Shown piece after piece: positions 1 to 12,042 of a stretch of 64,000 nucleotides of DNA. The notes beneath the pieces are model-generated. The model ran no database searches, was not told where the DNA came from, and worked only from the letters and a program-made list of their open reading frames with translations. Position 1 is the stretch's first letter; the number at the start of each line of letters is the position of its first letter. The DNA is from Babesia bovis T2Bo. Taxonomy: Eukaryota > Apicomplexa > Aconoidasida > Piroplasmida > Babesiidae. The stretch covers positions 1,450,501 through 1,514,500 of the forward strand of contig NW_026261571.1 of the NCBI RefSeq assembly GCF_000165395.2, given 5' to 3'. Made by a program: the position numbers and the translations under genes.

Positions 1-1036
1 TTTTAAGATGGGTGCTTAGGATTTCATATGTGCCTCTGATTGTGCACACATCATCGTCTTTCGAATGGAACAGCAGAGTTGGCATTTCGGGAGGGTAAGA
101 GCCATAATTCTTTGACAGTGTAGTTGTGGCGTCGAACAAGTTGAGAAGTACACGATAGCTCTGACAAGCAGAGTAGTAAATAGGATCTTGACATCTGAAG
201 AACCTGTTTACATTATCAGGAACAGTGCATCCCAAATTCGAAATGGATCTGGGTTTCAAAGCAGCAATAACCCTAGCAGCACAAAACAATAGTTTGGCTT
301 TAGGAGTTGCAGTATATGTGGTCATGTCAGTCATTGGCGCAAAGGCAATTAGACCATCGAGGAACATCGAATTTGATTTGTTGTATGACCCACTTTTTTG
401 AGCAGCCCTTAAAACAATGTTTCCACCCATAGAAATACCACCAAGGAAAACTTTCCCTACCTCCGATGGTTGGTGAGGGTTGTAGTCATTCATGGACTGC
501 TCGGTATCTTTAAACTTCCCACGACGCACAATATCAATGAATTGAATAATATCGTCAGCCAAATCATCAATGGATAGGAAGTAATTGCGCTGATCAGTGA
601 TACCTTGAGACAATCCGTGGGATTGGTGATCTAAACCGTAGACATTGTATCCAATACTGTTAAGCTTCTGTATGAAACTTCCCTCGTAAATAAATCTTGG
701 AGTTATGTCAAACATATTACGGCCATCTAGCTGTGAAAAATGTGGAAATGCACTATTGGAATAATTGTAGCTCATGTTAGCATCCTTGGGATAGACTCCA
801 CTTAGTTCGGCATCAACAACATTTTTTACATTTGGTGTTCCAATTCCATAATGTGCCATGTACCATTCAATGTCGTAAGCAGCAAATTCGCTTCTAAAAT
901 GTCCGCAATTACCATGTGCCAGGACGATGTTACCCTTAGCCTGGGGAAGCACAGCCGAATAAGTACGAATCATAAGATTCTGCTTATTTTTAAAATGGCT
1001 CATGGCAAATATTACTGTAGCAGCCTTAGTCTCCAT
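1..1036 (-). CDS. alpha/beta hydrolase (lysophospholipase / S33-type), 3' end cut by window edge
   Basis: Reading the minus strand from an ATG at 1036 gives an uninterrupted frame to the left edge, so the C-terminus is missing. Near residue 28 there is LAHGNCGH, the oxyanion-loop region of Hydrolase_4 proteins; further on come YGLDHQSHG and the nucleophile elbow GGISMGG, which fits GXSXG with Ser as nucleophile. The order is that of monoacylglycerol lipase/lysophospholipase-like proteins, which are expanded in Plasmodium and Babesia. A ~60-residue insert rich in Asn/Tyr separates the oxyanion loop from the first helix. The catalytic Asp region (FHSKDDDVC) is present just before the edge; the catalytic His lies beyond. 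The frame is open upstream of 1036 without another clear ATG, and internal Met codons at about 1003 and 973 are alternative starts. Substrate unknown. Confidence 0.75.
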   Translation of the reverse strand, partial: METKAATVIFAMSHFKNKQNLMIRTYSAVLPQAKGNIVLAHGNCGHFRSEFAAYDIEWYMAHYGIGTPNVKNVVDAELSGVYPKDANMSYNYSNSAFPHFSQLDGRNMFDITPRFIYEGSFIQKLNSIGYNVYGLDHQSHGLSQGITDQRNYFLSIDDLADDIIQFIDIVRRGKFKDTEQSMNDYNPHQPSEVGKVFLGGISMGGNIVLRAAQKSGSYNKSNSMFLDGLIAFAPMTDMTTYTATPKAKLLFCAARVIAALKPRSISNLGCTVPDNVNRFFRCQDPIYYSACQSYRVLLNLFDATTTLSKNYGSYPPEMPTLLFHSKDDDVCTIRGTYEILSTHLK

Positions 1037-1584
1037 CTTGTCTGTTTCTTTTGAACAAACATCACCAAAAACTAATATACATCGCGTATGAAGAAAAACA
1101 GTTGAAACGACGGTATAATGCAATAATAGTTTAAAATCGCATTAATCAGCGTCTAATACTCAAATGTTAAACTAATAAAAATTTACGCAACGATGGAGAT
1201 TGATGGCGATATCTTACATTTAACCATTTTAATGGGCCAATCCCCACAGTTTAGACAGCATAACATGTGTAATGTTATCTGTCGACTATATTCTCATGTA
1301 ATATAATCAACATAAACAGAGCTATCTGTAAAACAACTTGCAACTGTTCACATCTTTAAAACCGATAATTTATTCATAATATAAGGTTTATGTGCGGTAC
1401 ACTTAGCTGTCTATGTTCAGGAACGAAAGGTTCAATATTATAATTCTAGGGTTACACAATGCTTTATTTACTCCAGGTGCATACTTTGGTAATTGACGGC
1501 CACATTGAGTAGACGTACATGGGTCTATTGTTTTCATGTGTTCCAACGATCACGTTTGCGTCGTAACATCATGCATGGAGTTAT
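1037..1584. other. intergenic, hydrolase promoter and PHD-gene 3' flank
   Basis: The 548 bases hold no frame with coding character. The stretch is AT-rich, carries the upstream region of the minus-strand hydrolase and the 3' flank of the minus-strand PHD gene. I see no repeat or RNA gene. Confidence 0.5.
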
Positions 1585-4500
1585 TCATTTCTTTTGATAT
1601 CCTGTATCGCCGCCGTTCACATATGTGTTATCAATGTGTGGTTGTTGGTCATTGTATTGCATCATGTTGTTTCCTTGATCCCAGTATTCAGGCATCATGG
1701 GCACCGGTTGCGCATATGCCGCAGCCATGTACGGATGTTGTGCCATTTGCATCATATGCTGATTCATAGGCATCATGTTCATACCAGTAGGGTATACCAT
1801 CATGGTTGGTGGCATACTCATTGGCCTAACACCCATTCTGGCTCTAGCAAGTTGATTAGCATAGGAGTTAGCTTGCATATGTCCAGTCGGCATGTTCATA
1901 ACATATTGCGATCGGTCCGTCATATATTGTGGCGGCGCGTTGTACATCATGGGCTGTAGCATTGGCTTTTGCATAGGGTTGGTCATCATGGTAGGGTGTG
2001 AAACCATCATGCCCATGTGCTGAGGGTTCATCATAGCAGCCATTGGATTGCTCATCATCATTGCATATTCGGGGTTCATGATCATATGATTGTTCATCAT
2101 CGGCTGTGGTTGTACCTGATCGACAAGTAAATTTTGAGCATTATTCAACATTTCCTCTTGATAATTCATCATCAATACATCTTGACATTGTTGTGCCACA
2201 TGTCTAACTTGTTGTATGCTCGGTGCTAGATAACTTGGTATTTTAGTTAGAGACTTCCTTTGTTTAGGACGACTTTGGGCACGTAATAGTAAAACAGATG
2301 TGACGTCAAAGTCCACCTTCCTTTTATGTCCGTCAGCTTCCACTGTTTCAATGGCACCATTCAACGTTATTTCCACAGGAGCAGGGCATGAAGTAAGTGG
2401 CAATGTAATCTGTTTGGGTTCTGGATTTTTGCGGGTACTATACCATGGGCAACGTCGATAATGAGTATATGCGATACACTTCCGTTCCTTCACCTTTTTG
2501 ACAGCTCTATATCAATATTTACATAGTTTCATGTAAACTTACTGTTCTGAGAATAACTCGATTGAATGTTGGATACAATAAACCCTAAGGGAAATGGTTG
2601 GGAATAGTTCCGAGTTAGGGTAAAGGTTTCTTACTATAGTCTCGATTTCGGAAGAGTTGTGATATGGAGACTCTTTTACATACGCTCCTTCCACCCAAGC
2701 ACAGGTGGTGTGGAATATAACATTGCATCTTGGATGTGCACATGTCAGCATGAATCCACCATTCACACTACAAATTTTACATATTTCGGTATCGTTGTTC
2801 ACCACATTCCTTAATTCCCATCTGCTTAATGCTACCCACTCTTGGCATACCACTCTTGGAAGCAGCAGCGCTACGCAATGTAAGTGGATCCATTTTACAG
2901 GTGATCCTTGCTGTATCTTTTTACCCATCATCTCTGTTACACGTTTGAAAGCTCCTCCACTGCTATAACAGGCACAGCATACAACGTTGTTACACGTCGC
3001 AGTTTTACTATTTGCGTTCATGAGAACTTCATACTCACAAGGCTCGCAATACCAATCGTTCTTATATGTGCCCGCTTTACTGTCGGTTGGAGCTGGCTCT
3101 GGTACCGAATTTTTGTATGCGATGTAGCACTTGTTGTGGACTCTAATGTAACAACGTGCACATTGAGTCATGGTTTGCTTTTGTGCTTGTTCCGACATAA
3201 GACATACTGAACAGAACTCCTTATCATCGGTCTCAAGTGTACTTTCAGCTTTCAGCTGCAAAGTCTTTGCATTATTTGTTTCCTTTTGACTTTCATATTC
3301 AAATACGTTATTGAACATTTCCACAGCATACATAAAAAACTGACGAAAATGAGACCACCTTGTCATTTGCAAGGTGAGCTTAACATATTGACTAATCATT
3401 CCAGCATCCTCGTGCAAACGATTTTGATAAGACACTTCTATTGATAATGATTTCAATAAACGTTGTTTTTGTTCTTCAATAGCTTTGTTAACACTTCGTA
3501 GAATAGCAACGAGAACATTCGCCTGTCTGTTGACAAAGTTCAGGTCAGCAGCTTCATCTTCCGGATCATAAAGCATATTTGATTGGACATCTTCAATATT
3601 CAATATACCGTCGAACAAAGTTTTACCCTGTCCTGAATATTCATCGGAGAGCTTCAAAGGGGTAATCAACGTTGTATGTAGGTAACCTTCGACTGATGGT
3701 GTAACATTCCAGCTGAATCCACCCAAAGTTCTTCTTTCATTGTAGTCGTTTGTTTTCTTTTCAGCCTTATCTTTTGGTAAATGTATAATGGGAATTACTC
3801 TGCCTGATTTCGGCAAATAATATGCTAATCTGAGTACTCTCTTAAGATACTCATATTCAAGCATTCCGATAGCGATGTAGTCCAGCAACATGCTTTTTAT
3901 AGTTCCATGGCGCTTCGATTTTAAAACAGCAACGGAAAGCCACGCTGCTCTATTACCGAATTTTACTAAAACAAAATGAGGTCTGTGTGTCCTATATCCA
4001 TAAACTTCCATGACCTCCATTGCCGAATGAATCATTCGATTATCATAATGTGGTGACACATGTTCGACAGGAGTACTGGGTCTAACCAATGGTTCTAAAA
4101 ATTCAGGTAAATCAGCATAAGATTCCGCAGAGCTTTCCACTGACCGCGAAGCGCTGTTATTTTCCATTTCTGCTTCTTCTGATGTTTTTAGTAATGTTGA
4201 CCGCTGTCGCAACTGCATTGACATAGAATTTGTTATATTCATAATAGACGGTTCTGACTCTAGCGTCAGCCTACTTATGTCACTTGGAGATTCAACACAT
4301 CCATCCAAGGAGAGTACCATTCTTAGATCACTATTCAAATCACACGTTTCTATGTTATGCGGAAGTGATGGCTGTAACAAATCAGCATTAAACTTGGCAA
4401 ATAGTATTTTGTATATGTCCCAATCAAATTTCTTCACATTCCTTTGACTTCCATTCCGTCTAATTGCGAGATATTCGTCGACCAAGAGGCATCGTCCATC

Positions 4501-5412
4501 CGATGGCATAAGACCCATTTGCTGTAACAATAGACTTCCATCACTGCCGGTTAACATCTGGTTGTCTGCCAAATGTTCCTCCTTAGACCTTCCATGAGAT
4601 GCAACTCCTCGGGTAGAAGTTGTTTTACGATCCTTCTTTGTTTGTTGTTTTGCATCCTTACCTCTTGTAGTGATGTTAGATGCTTCACTGACAGTGGATC
4701 TCGAAGACGGTGGTGTAGTTGAATCCACTGAAGATGACGCATTGGAGAACACGCTTGCCATGGCAGTTCGTAAATCATCATGACTAAAAATAGATGATAT
4801 CTTTTCGTAGAATTGCTGCTCAACCAAATCTATTTCAACTGAATTTTGGTGTAAATGGCATAGCGTAAATCTATAATGCGGCATCTTAGCACGTCCATTT
4901 TCTCTGCTGATGATGACTAAACCTTTCTGGTTACAGTTCAGATGGTAATAGTTAATGCAATGCCCTACGGCACATTTAAAAAAAGCTCCTCTTGCGCCAC
5001 AAAATATACACTTATTATTCACATCATTTATGGTTAAAAGTTGGAATGGCATTTCACAGATCTTGGATAAGGCATTAATACCATAATCGCTATGGCTTCC
5101 TAAACAAATGAGTGAATCATAGTGCATCATAAAATATTGAAACAGAGCCAATATGATGCATTGGGTATGACAGTCGACACTTTTATTGTCCAATTTATAG
5201 GACGTTGGGGTCATTCTTTTACACCATGCACATAGTAACCTGCGCTCCGGATAAGTCACATCGAATCTTGAAAGAACACATCCTTCAAAAGACCAATTGA
5301 CCTCACTAGTATCTGTGCGTTCAGTGAAAATGGTAGCTGGAGTTTTCATTTTGGACTGCAATTGATTTATATCATGGAATGAGCCTTTGCATAATGGGCA
5401 TACATCCCACAA
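1585..5412 (-). CDS. PHD / extended-PHD finger chromatin protein with Met-rich C-terminal tail
   Basis: Two minus-strand frames are joined by a 36-nt intron (2507-2542, donor GTAAGT overlapping the apparent stop, acceptor ATATAG), giving about 1,263 residues. Residues ~61-189 form a full extended PHD (C2HC knuckle C61/C64/C81, then CIFCGARG...CHLH). Residues ~734-793 are a classical PHD (CSVC...CARC...HNKC...CEPC), followed at ~812-951 by a second extended PHD (CCAC...HLHC...CKIC...HTTC...CIQH). A PHD next to an extended PHD is the BRPF/Jade/AF10-type arrangement that reads histone H3; no bromodomain or PWWP is visible. The last ~190 residues, after the intron, are extremely rich in Met, Asn, Pro and Gln, resembling a disordered prion-like tail. 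The 5' end is not solved: the frame begins with TTG at 5412 and an in-frame stop lies at about 5449, so a short upstream exon is likely. Role: chromatin regulation (inferred). Confidence 0.72.
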
Positions 5413-6086
5413 TAAGCTTAGCTTCGCAACACAGCAGAGTTCAGAGCCTTATCCATATATTTAATTTTTCATTAAGGTCAGATTAGGCATCGATGGTCAC
5501 TCATCTACAGTGTTCATTATCCACTGAGTGAGATGACCGATTAATGTCCTAAACCGTCTTTGGGTATTTCGTAATATTAGTTGAATTTATCACTACATAT
5601 TATCTTACAATGTTACCAGTGGCTTACAACTGGATTATCCTTAACATATTGCGCGGATTCCCTCCATCATCCATCGTGAATTTAAAGTTAATAACATTAC
5701 TACCTTGTAAAATGCACAATTTAGTATAAACTCGTTGACTATTGAGTTGAACAATTCCGCTTGCGGTCTTACACTGTGGGATTCGTGTGCGTGTTCAGTT
5801 GTTCACTTGACCGGTGGCAGCAGTTGGCGTTCATGATGCCATATTGTCTATTATCATGAAATTACTAAATTAGCCTAATTACTACATAATAATTTGGGTT
5901 ACGTTAAATAGTATAACAACCCTTTGGCTACGGTGTGTAGAAAATGATGTGTTAATTAGTTCTAGAGTTTCAGAGACACTTTGGTGAAAAACTGTCTTCA
6001 TCATCGTGTTGTTATATAATATATTGTTCTAATCAATAAATCGTATAGCTACATGATGTTGTATAACTAATTTACGTTGGTGTTTT
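5413..6086. other. divergent intergenic region, probably with first exon of the PHD gene
   Basis: About 670 bases between the minus-strand PHD gene and plus-strand TRAPPC1. The missing start exon of the PHD gene should lie in its left part, but I could not choose an ATG-to-donor path. Otherwise AT-rich with no other coding signal; presumably a shared promoter. Confidence 0.45.
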
Positions 6087-6689
6087 ATGTATCTCGTTTC
6101 TAGGATGGGTGAATTACATAGCTTCCACATTTTTTTTCGTGATTCTTGTATACATCGCTATTTATGTAGTTATGCTGCGTTAAATGCCGTGAGGCAGTGT
6201 ACCGGATCGGATTGTGCTCGAGATAAAGCATCGGATGATATTCCTGATGATTTGGATCGGAATGGTTCTACTGGTATAGTGGTTCCCCCTGAGCTTTCTA
6301 AGTACAATACGGAATATGAAAAATTGCTAATTGGATTTATATCTGGATTGTCATCATTTTGCAAAACAATCCATGTGACAAATGGATTGGAGTCTAACTG
6401 TGGGTTATCTGTATCACATTTCAACGTTTGCGCAACATCTGATTTTAAGATTCATTATTTTGAAACCCTGACAGGTGGGTTATTTTCATGGTTGCTATAT
6501 TACACAGGTTACAAGCTTGTTTGCATTACATCGCCAGACGTCAGTAGCTTAGAGTTGACTCTAAGTGCTATATATACTGATCTCATTGTAAAAATGGTAT
6601 TATACAATCCCCTATACACAGTCGGCGGGATGATTATCAATTCTGAGTTTGACACAATTGTGGCCAAAACGTTACGTGCAAACTTGTAA
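6087..6689 (+). CDS. BET5: TRAPP complex subunit TRAPPC1/Bet5
   Basis: Small longin-fold subunit of the TRAPP tethering complex, which acts as guanine-nucleotide exchange factor for Rab1/Ypt1 at the Golgi. The N-terminus YLVSRMGELHSFH matches the YLFDRNG...LHY start of TRAPPC1, and the C-terminal half carries the family motif FKIHYFETLTGYKLV, then YTDLIVKMVLYNPLY and SEFDTIV. The two halves are only contiguous if a 33-nt intron at 6475-6507 is removed; it is a multiple of three without stop, so the raw frame stays open and falsely adds 11 residues after ETLTG. Spliced length is 189 residues, longer than the ~145 of animal TRAPPC1 because of a polar insert at residues ~30-75. The ATG at 6087 aligns with the family start. 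Confidence 0.85.
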   Translation: MYLVSRMGELHSFHIFFRDSCIHRYLCSYAALNAVRQCTGSDCARDKASDDIPDDLDRNGSTGIVVPPELSKYNTEYEKLLIGFISGLSSFCKTIHVTNGLESNCGLSVSHFNVCATSDFKIHYFETLTGGLFSWLLYYTGYKLVCITSPDVSSLELTLSAIYTDLIVKMVLYNPLYTVGGMIINSEFDTIVAKTLRANL

Positions 6690-6697
6690 GATAAAAA

Positions 6698-9600
6698 TCA
6701 GTCAACGCAAGGTAATTCTCTGTATATACCGTCTCTTTGTGACAGAAGCACCACCTCACTTTGCTTCATGTATAGTCGTTTAATTAGTCTCCGCTCAGCT
6801 ATTTTAGCATCCTTCCTACTTGTCAGTTTCAACACAATTGTATGTGCTTCAGCCCAGCACAAATATTGAGAGTTCTGTGTTTCGCAACCCATTGTATTCC
6901 GCATGTATGTTGTAGTAGATATATCATGGTTCATAAAATTCATAGCCATATATTTTTCCAAAGTGATAACAGGTTTCGATCTATGTGCCTTGAGTCTTAG
7001 TTCGAGATTCCCGCTTTCTCCTACGTAAATAGCTATCTTTTCTTGGGGTTCATGAACAGTGGTGTTTCCACACGTATTAGTGGATTCTTTTAAAGGAATA
7101 AGCATGATATATAACACTGGTGCATTGTTTAACATTGGTGGGGGCATTCCGTTAGGGTATATATGTACAATCTCCTTTGGGTTTGTACAAATACGCATGT
7201 TCCCTAGAGATGAAAGCACCAGCTCTGCAGCTGGATGTAATTCCATTGGTAAATCATCCGGTAATGTGACCTGTAGAGTCGTATTTGTAGAATCATTTGT
7301 CTTTTGTGCTAATGGAACCAGTTGTTGCAGCAGTTTGCTGTTTTGAAATTCGAATGAAAAGCAAATACGATCTGAGTCGTTCGTAACCAATGTTATTGTG
7401 TTTTTTTCTAATACAATTTTATAATGATGGCATCCTGGGTTTGTAATATAATCTGCATTGGTATTTGTTGCAATAATGGCTGTACATTTCTTTTGTTCCA
7501 GAGAATCTACCACATACGACAATACAGCTGCACAACATCTTAATTTCATGATGCATAACCCACCTTTTGCGTAAGCATCACACATGTTCGAACCAAGTTC
7601 ATCAATGATTACAAGGCTTTTTTCATCGGCGGAGTCAAGGATCTCCGTTAGACTTTTAACATTGTACTCAACGGATGACATATCCACCGGTAATTTATTC
7701 CTGGTGAAAGAGTGGTACATAATATTGCTATATATTGGTATATTAGATCCTTTAGAGCAAGGTACATACAGTCCTGTACCACATTTATGTAACATTCACC
7801 GTGCTTACCTGATTGTGCTGCTACAGTTGCCGCAAGGATTGCGGAGAGAATTGTAGACTTTCCGGAATTGTTGCTCCCTCTAATTATGTTAACACCACTA
7901 AGAGATACAGTGAGTGGTATAGCTTCATCTTGGTCATCCATGTGCGGAATCAAGTTTTTATAGATTATGGTTCTGTCGGGTGATATGTTTGGATGTGACC
8001 ACCCCTTAGCCGTAGCCATTGAGACGTGAGCTGCTAGTGTCTGTACAACAACTACACAATGAGACGCTAGCACCAGATTTTGTGCATATTTAGCTAATAT
8101 CCTTGCCCTTTGAGAGAGCGCTTGTTGTGCCTTATACTTTGCAATCGAGCATCTATTACGGTAATTTAACATAGCTTGAGTGACTTCGTTGTTAATATAA
8201 CCTGTGATTAGTTGATTGTCTATAACGGCCTGTGTCATATATTAATAATGTTTCATGATATAGTACCTCAGTGCTTCGAAGATTCTTGTGGTGTTCCACA
8301 TTGGTGATTTTTTTAAATATTACGTAATTATCATTAATTACTATATTTGAAGACTCTGTATTTGCAATGTGAGTTTGCAGTTCAGTAGCAATGTAACTTC
8401 TCCATTTTGACGGTTGGGTAATATCGATTGCTGCCATTTCTGGAACAGTGATGAAATATGTAGCTACCGCCTGAATAAGCTGACATGCTGCAATGTCCAC
8501 TTGGTATAATTCTTTCACGATGTATGAAGGATGCATCCCATTAAATGTGGATTCCTGTGAAATATAGGAATCTACGTGGGAACTTACTTCTTTTTGGAAA
8601 AGTTCGTCCAGTGCGTGGATACCTGTAGATGGAATAATTCTATTGTTGTGCATAACATTTCTAATGACTTGTTGGCATATTTCTACATCTTCTGTTAGTT
8701 TATCTATATTGGAAGCAAGATTTAAATCGCTGGCGGCAATAACATGAATTTTCTTTTTTATGGTGTTAGGTAATGAACGACTGTAATACAGATATGCATC
8801 CAGTGTATGTTGCAGTTCCGTCATTATAACGGTGTCAATCTGCAGATATTACAATTTCTTTAAGCACTTACTTTATATTGAGAAACAATGCACTTAATTT
8901 TATTTGGTGTTATTGGTGCCTCATATAAAATAGATACTTGTGTTGTTGCCAGTTTTTCCACGACATATTTAACGTTAGCAGCAATATTTGGGTCAGATAA
9001 ATGTGAAAGCATGTACAGCATATAAGTCTTCATATATCGCTGCGAATTATCTGGCAGCATATATCTATCGAGTCCCTTGGGCGATTCCTTACTACAGTCA
9101 CGTTGGTCTAAACCCAATGCTAATGCTGTGAGTTTATTCAGGGGGTTAGGCATTTCACATGATACAACCATGCGTTTCACTTTGAATTTACTATTGATTC
9201 CTAAACGTATTTTTATATTACGGCACACTGTTTCGTGGAAGGCTTCTGTGCTCCCATGTACCTACCTAAGTTATAACAGCCTTATTCAACCAACCTGTAT
9301 TTGTTCGCAACGTTGTATGGTTGGTATTTGCATTAGTAAATTTTTCACTGAAACGTTACCTTGTTGGAATATAACAACCGTATGCTCTGTATTTTGAAGA
9401 AGGGTCATCGCTCCTGTGGTAGTTAGATGATCTCTTATAAATAGCGTTCGATTCACCGGATCAATTATAGATATGCTATATCCAGTTTTGTTATGTGTGA
9501 TTCCAACTGCCGAGAAGTTCTTATGTGGAGTGTGGTTAGGCTTTGCTATAGGTGTATTTGTTTCAGCGGCCGACGCCTCATGTGAATATATGAGGCTTTT

Positions 9601-10110
9601 CTTGAGTACCATATAATGATCATTATCAGATGGCCATTCTAACGTTGTTATGGTTTTGTAAATGGCAATATGAATGCTATCCTTCTCTAAACTTTTCATT
9701 AGCTGCTCTAGTCGTTCTTGGGATATGACAACATGAGTCATATTATCTTTAGGGGGCATGATACCATATTCTACGCATATTACTGCGTCGACACCGTATG
9801 CGATATAACCCTCATCGTTCAGTACAACAATGACATGGCGAGGATGCTGTGATCTTGCTTTAACAAGCGCATCATCGAATTGACTCTGCACGTATGTCTT
9901 ATACTTTGTCATAGATTTGGTAACCCTATTAGCTAAAACAATTGCATCTTGTCTTTTCAAATTGGACAACATATGCATCACTGCATTACCATGTTGAATA
10001 GTACTGGTTCCGGTTGAGTATTTACATTTTGGTCTATATGAATGTCGCCAGGTTATTCCACATGTAGAAGACAATCTTATTAAGCGGTAGATTCTAAATT
10101 CCTTCATCAT
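6698..10110 (-). CDS. MSH1: mitochondrial MutS homologue MSH1 with C-terminal GIY-YIG nuclease domain
   Basis: Five exons (10110-9295, 9261-8872, 8839-8267, 8229-7809, 7773-6698) separated by introns of 33, 32, 37 and 35 nt encode 1,091 residues. The first ~35 residues are basic, hydroxylated and lack an acidic run after residue 3, a likely mitochondrial presequence. The MutS ATPase shows Walker A GSNNSGKST (residues ~711-719), correctly joined across intron 4 to AAQSGLYVPC, and Walker B SLVIIDELGS (~786-795). After the ATPase a ~140-residue segment carries a GIY-YIG signature: VLYIM (~953), IAIYVGESGNL (~980), RLKAHR (~993) and a Glu in AERRLI (~1060) at the catalytic-Glu position. MutS plus GIY-YIG is the plant MSH1 architecture; Toxoplasma also has a mitochondrial MSH1. 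Role: mismatch recognition and recombination surveillance of organellar DNA. I chose ATG 10110 because the raw frame begins with GTG upstream and the presequence starts here. Confidence 0.87.
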
Positions 10111-10351
10111 AACTTCACAAATATATGCAATATTTTCCTTGAATTTTATTCCTTTATGAGATTCCTTGAAATTCACATCTTTTTAGAACATTATACACAC
10201 ATCAATATGATTGATATAGTTCAATAGGTTATTTTGAATATACTTTTAGTTGGAAGGTTTGTGGAATTACAAAATTTACTGCGTGTGTTTCATTTAGTGT
10301 GTAGCGTTAAGTGACAGGTTGAATAGAAGAGCATTTTCGATAATGTTCCAA

Positions 10352-11556
10352 TTAAAAATCAGCATCTGTTGCGAATTTTTGTTCATCCTGGTTGGCCAAG
10401 ATACCGGACTTCTGGTATTCTCCAACACGTTTTTCGAAAAAGTTGGTTTTCCCCTGAAGGCAATATAAGATATCACATTACGTCATACCTGGACCGAGAT
10501 CAATTCCATCCATTCGAATGGGTTTTTGGTTTTGTAGACTGGTGGTACTCCTAATGCCTGGAGTAGTCTGTCTGCGACAAATTCGATATACTGTGCCATA
10601 AGCATTGAGTTCATTCCGATGAGGTCAGTAGGAAGGGAGTCACATACAAATACTCGCTCCACAGCTACTGCTTCTTTAATAATCTGTTGTACGCATTCGG
10701 CAGGTAGTTTGTGCTTCAGTTTACTATATATGAAACATCCAAAATCTGCGTGTAGTCCTTCGTCCCTTGCAATAAGTTCGTTGCTAAAGGTCAACCCTGG
10801 CATGAGACCACGTTTTTTAAGCCAAAATATAGCACAAAAACTTCCAGAAAAAAATATGCCTTCAACTGCTGCATATGCAACCTGTGAAATAATAATCATT
10901 AAACAAAGTCTGAGGTAGTATCACCTGATTTTAACTTACAATACGTTCGGCGAATGATTTTTCATCGTTCATCCATTTCGCCGCCCATATAGCCTTATCA
11001 CGGACAGCATCAATAGTTTCTATCGCTCTGAAAAGCCGATCCTTTTCTGCTTCATCTCTAATGTATTGCTCAATCAGCAGGCTGTAAGTTTCAGAGTGTA
11101 TGTTTTCGACTGTAATTTGGAAACAATAGAAAAATTTAGCCTCTGGTAATTTGACATCTTTGAGAAATCTTAATGCCAAATTTTCAAGCACAATTCCATC
11201 GCTGGGTCAATGTGAATTACATTCCATTAAACACACCTGGCGGCAAAGAAGGCTAGTACATTTTTAATAAAATGATGTTCCCCCTCGGTAAGAGTACCCC
11301 AATCTTTGAGATCAGACGATAAATCTATTTCTTCTGAAGTCCAGAATGATGCTTGTGCCTTTTTATACCATTCCCAAAAATCAGGGTATTTGATGGGATA
11401 CAATCCCTAAAGTAACGTTATATCAGTACTCTTAGATGGAAGAACATAAGAATACACACTTACATTCCTGTTAGGATCTTCCACGAGAATGAATTCCTCC
11501 GATTGCAGAGCCTTCATGCGCGAGCTCAAGTCATCTGTAGACAGACTATCAGTCAT
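10352..11556 (-). CDS. RNR2: ribonucleoside-diphosphate reductase small subunit (R2)
   Basis: Makes deoxyribonucleotides with the large subunit by housing the di-iron/tyrosyl radical. Five exons with introns 11407-11463 (57 nt), 11202-11236 (35), 10882-10939 (58) and 10454-10488 (35) give 339 residues, normal for R2. Family landmarks in order: FPIKY-like [26 protein letters not shown], the radical-Tyr region [38 protein letters not shown] (iron ligands), [19 protein letters not shown], and the terminal ATDADF that docks into the large subunit. The C-terminal 33 residues are on a separate short exon. In DGIVLENL the usual Asn before Glu is Leu. The next gene on the left, MSH1, is in tandem; ef-1-alpha lies upstream. 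Confidence 0.95.
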
Positions 11557-11846
11557 TTTGTTTATATTTTATACGAATATAAATATGAGATTACATATAG
11601 AAATTGTTTATAAAAGTGTGTAATATAAACAAAATTTATTTATTAATAATGCGCATTTTTTGATTTATATAAATGTTCGGTGGTGTTATCAAATTATTAA
11701 TGTATCAATACATTTTTATCATTATCGCATATGATGACAATATAACACTACATTTCGTATTTAATGATCGATTTAACAGCATACTATATTTGCATAAAGT
11801 GACTGATCATTAAGCAACCAATAATCTAATGACAACATAGCATCCT
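11557..11846. other. AT-rich spacer between RNR2 start and ef-1-alpha palindrome
   Basis: About 290 bases, strongly AT-rich, upstream of RNR2 and just outside the left palindrome arm. No coding frame or RNA gene seen; presumably the RNR2 promoter plus 3' flank of the minus-strand ef-1-alpha copy. Confidence 0.5.
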
Positions 11847-12042
11847 AGCCGCAATAGTAATATTGAATTTTTATCTCAACAGTAATTGTAATTACTACAT
11901 CTCAAAATCGTCATAGATTCCCACAGATCGATATATTAACCCATCCACAAACACAAAAAATGCTATATAACGAATGAAACAAGAAATGAAAAAAGTACAC
12001 CTTAGTTTCAATGTAGTTAATATGCCATGACAGCGCATTGAT

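Noticed and set aside
1536..1959. Plus-strand His/Cys-rich frames
   Set aside because: Antisense of the Met-rich tail (CAT/ATG repeats); composition explained by that.
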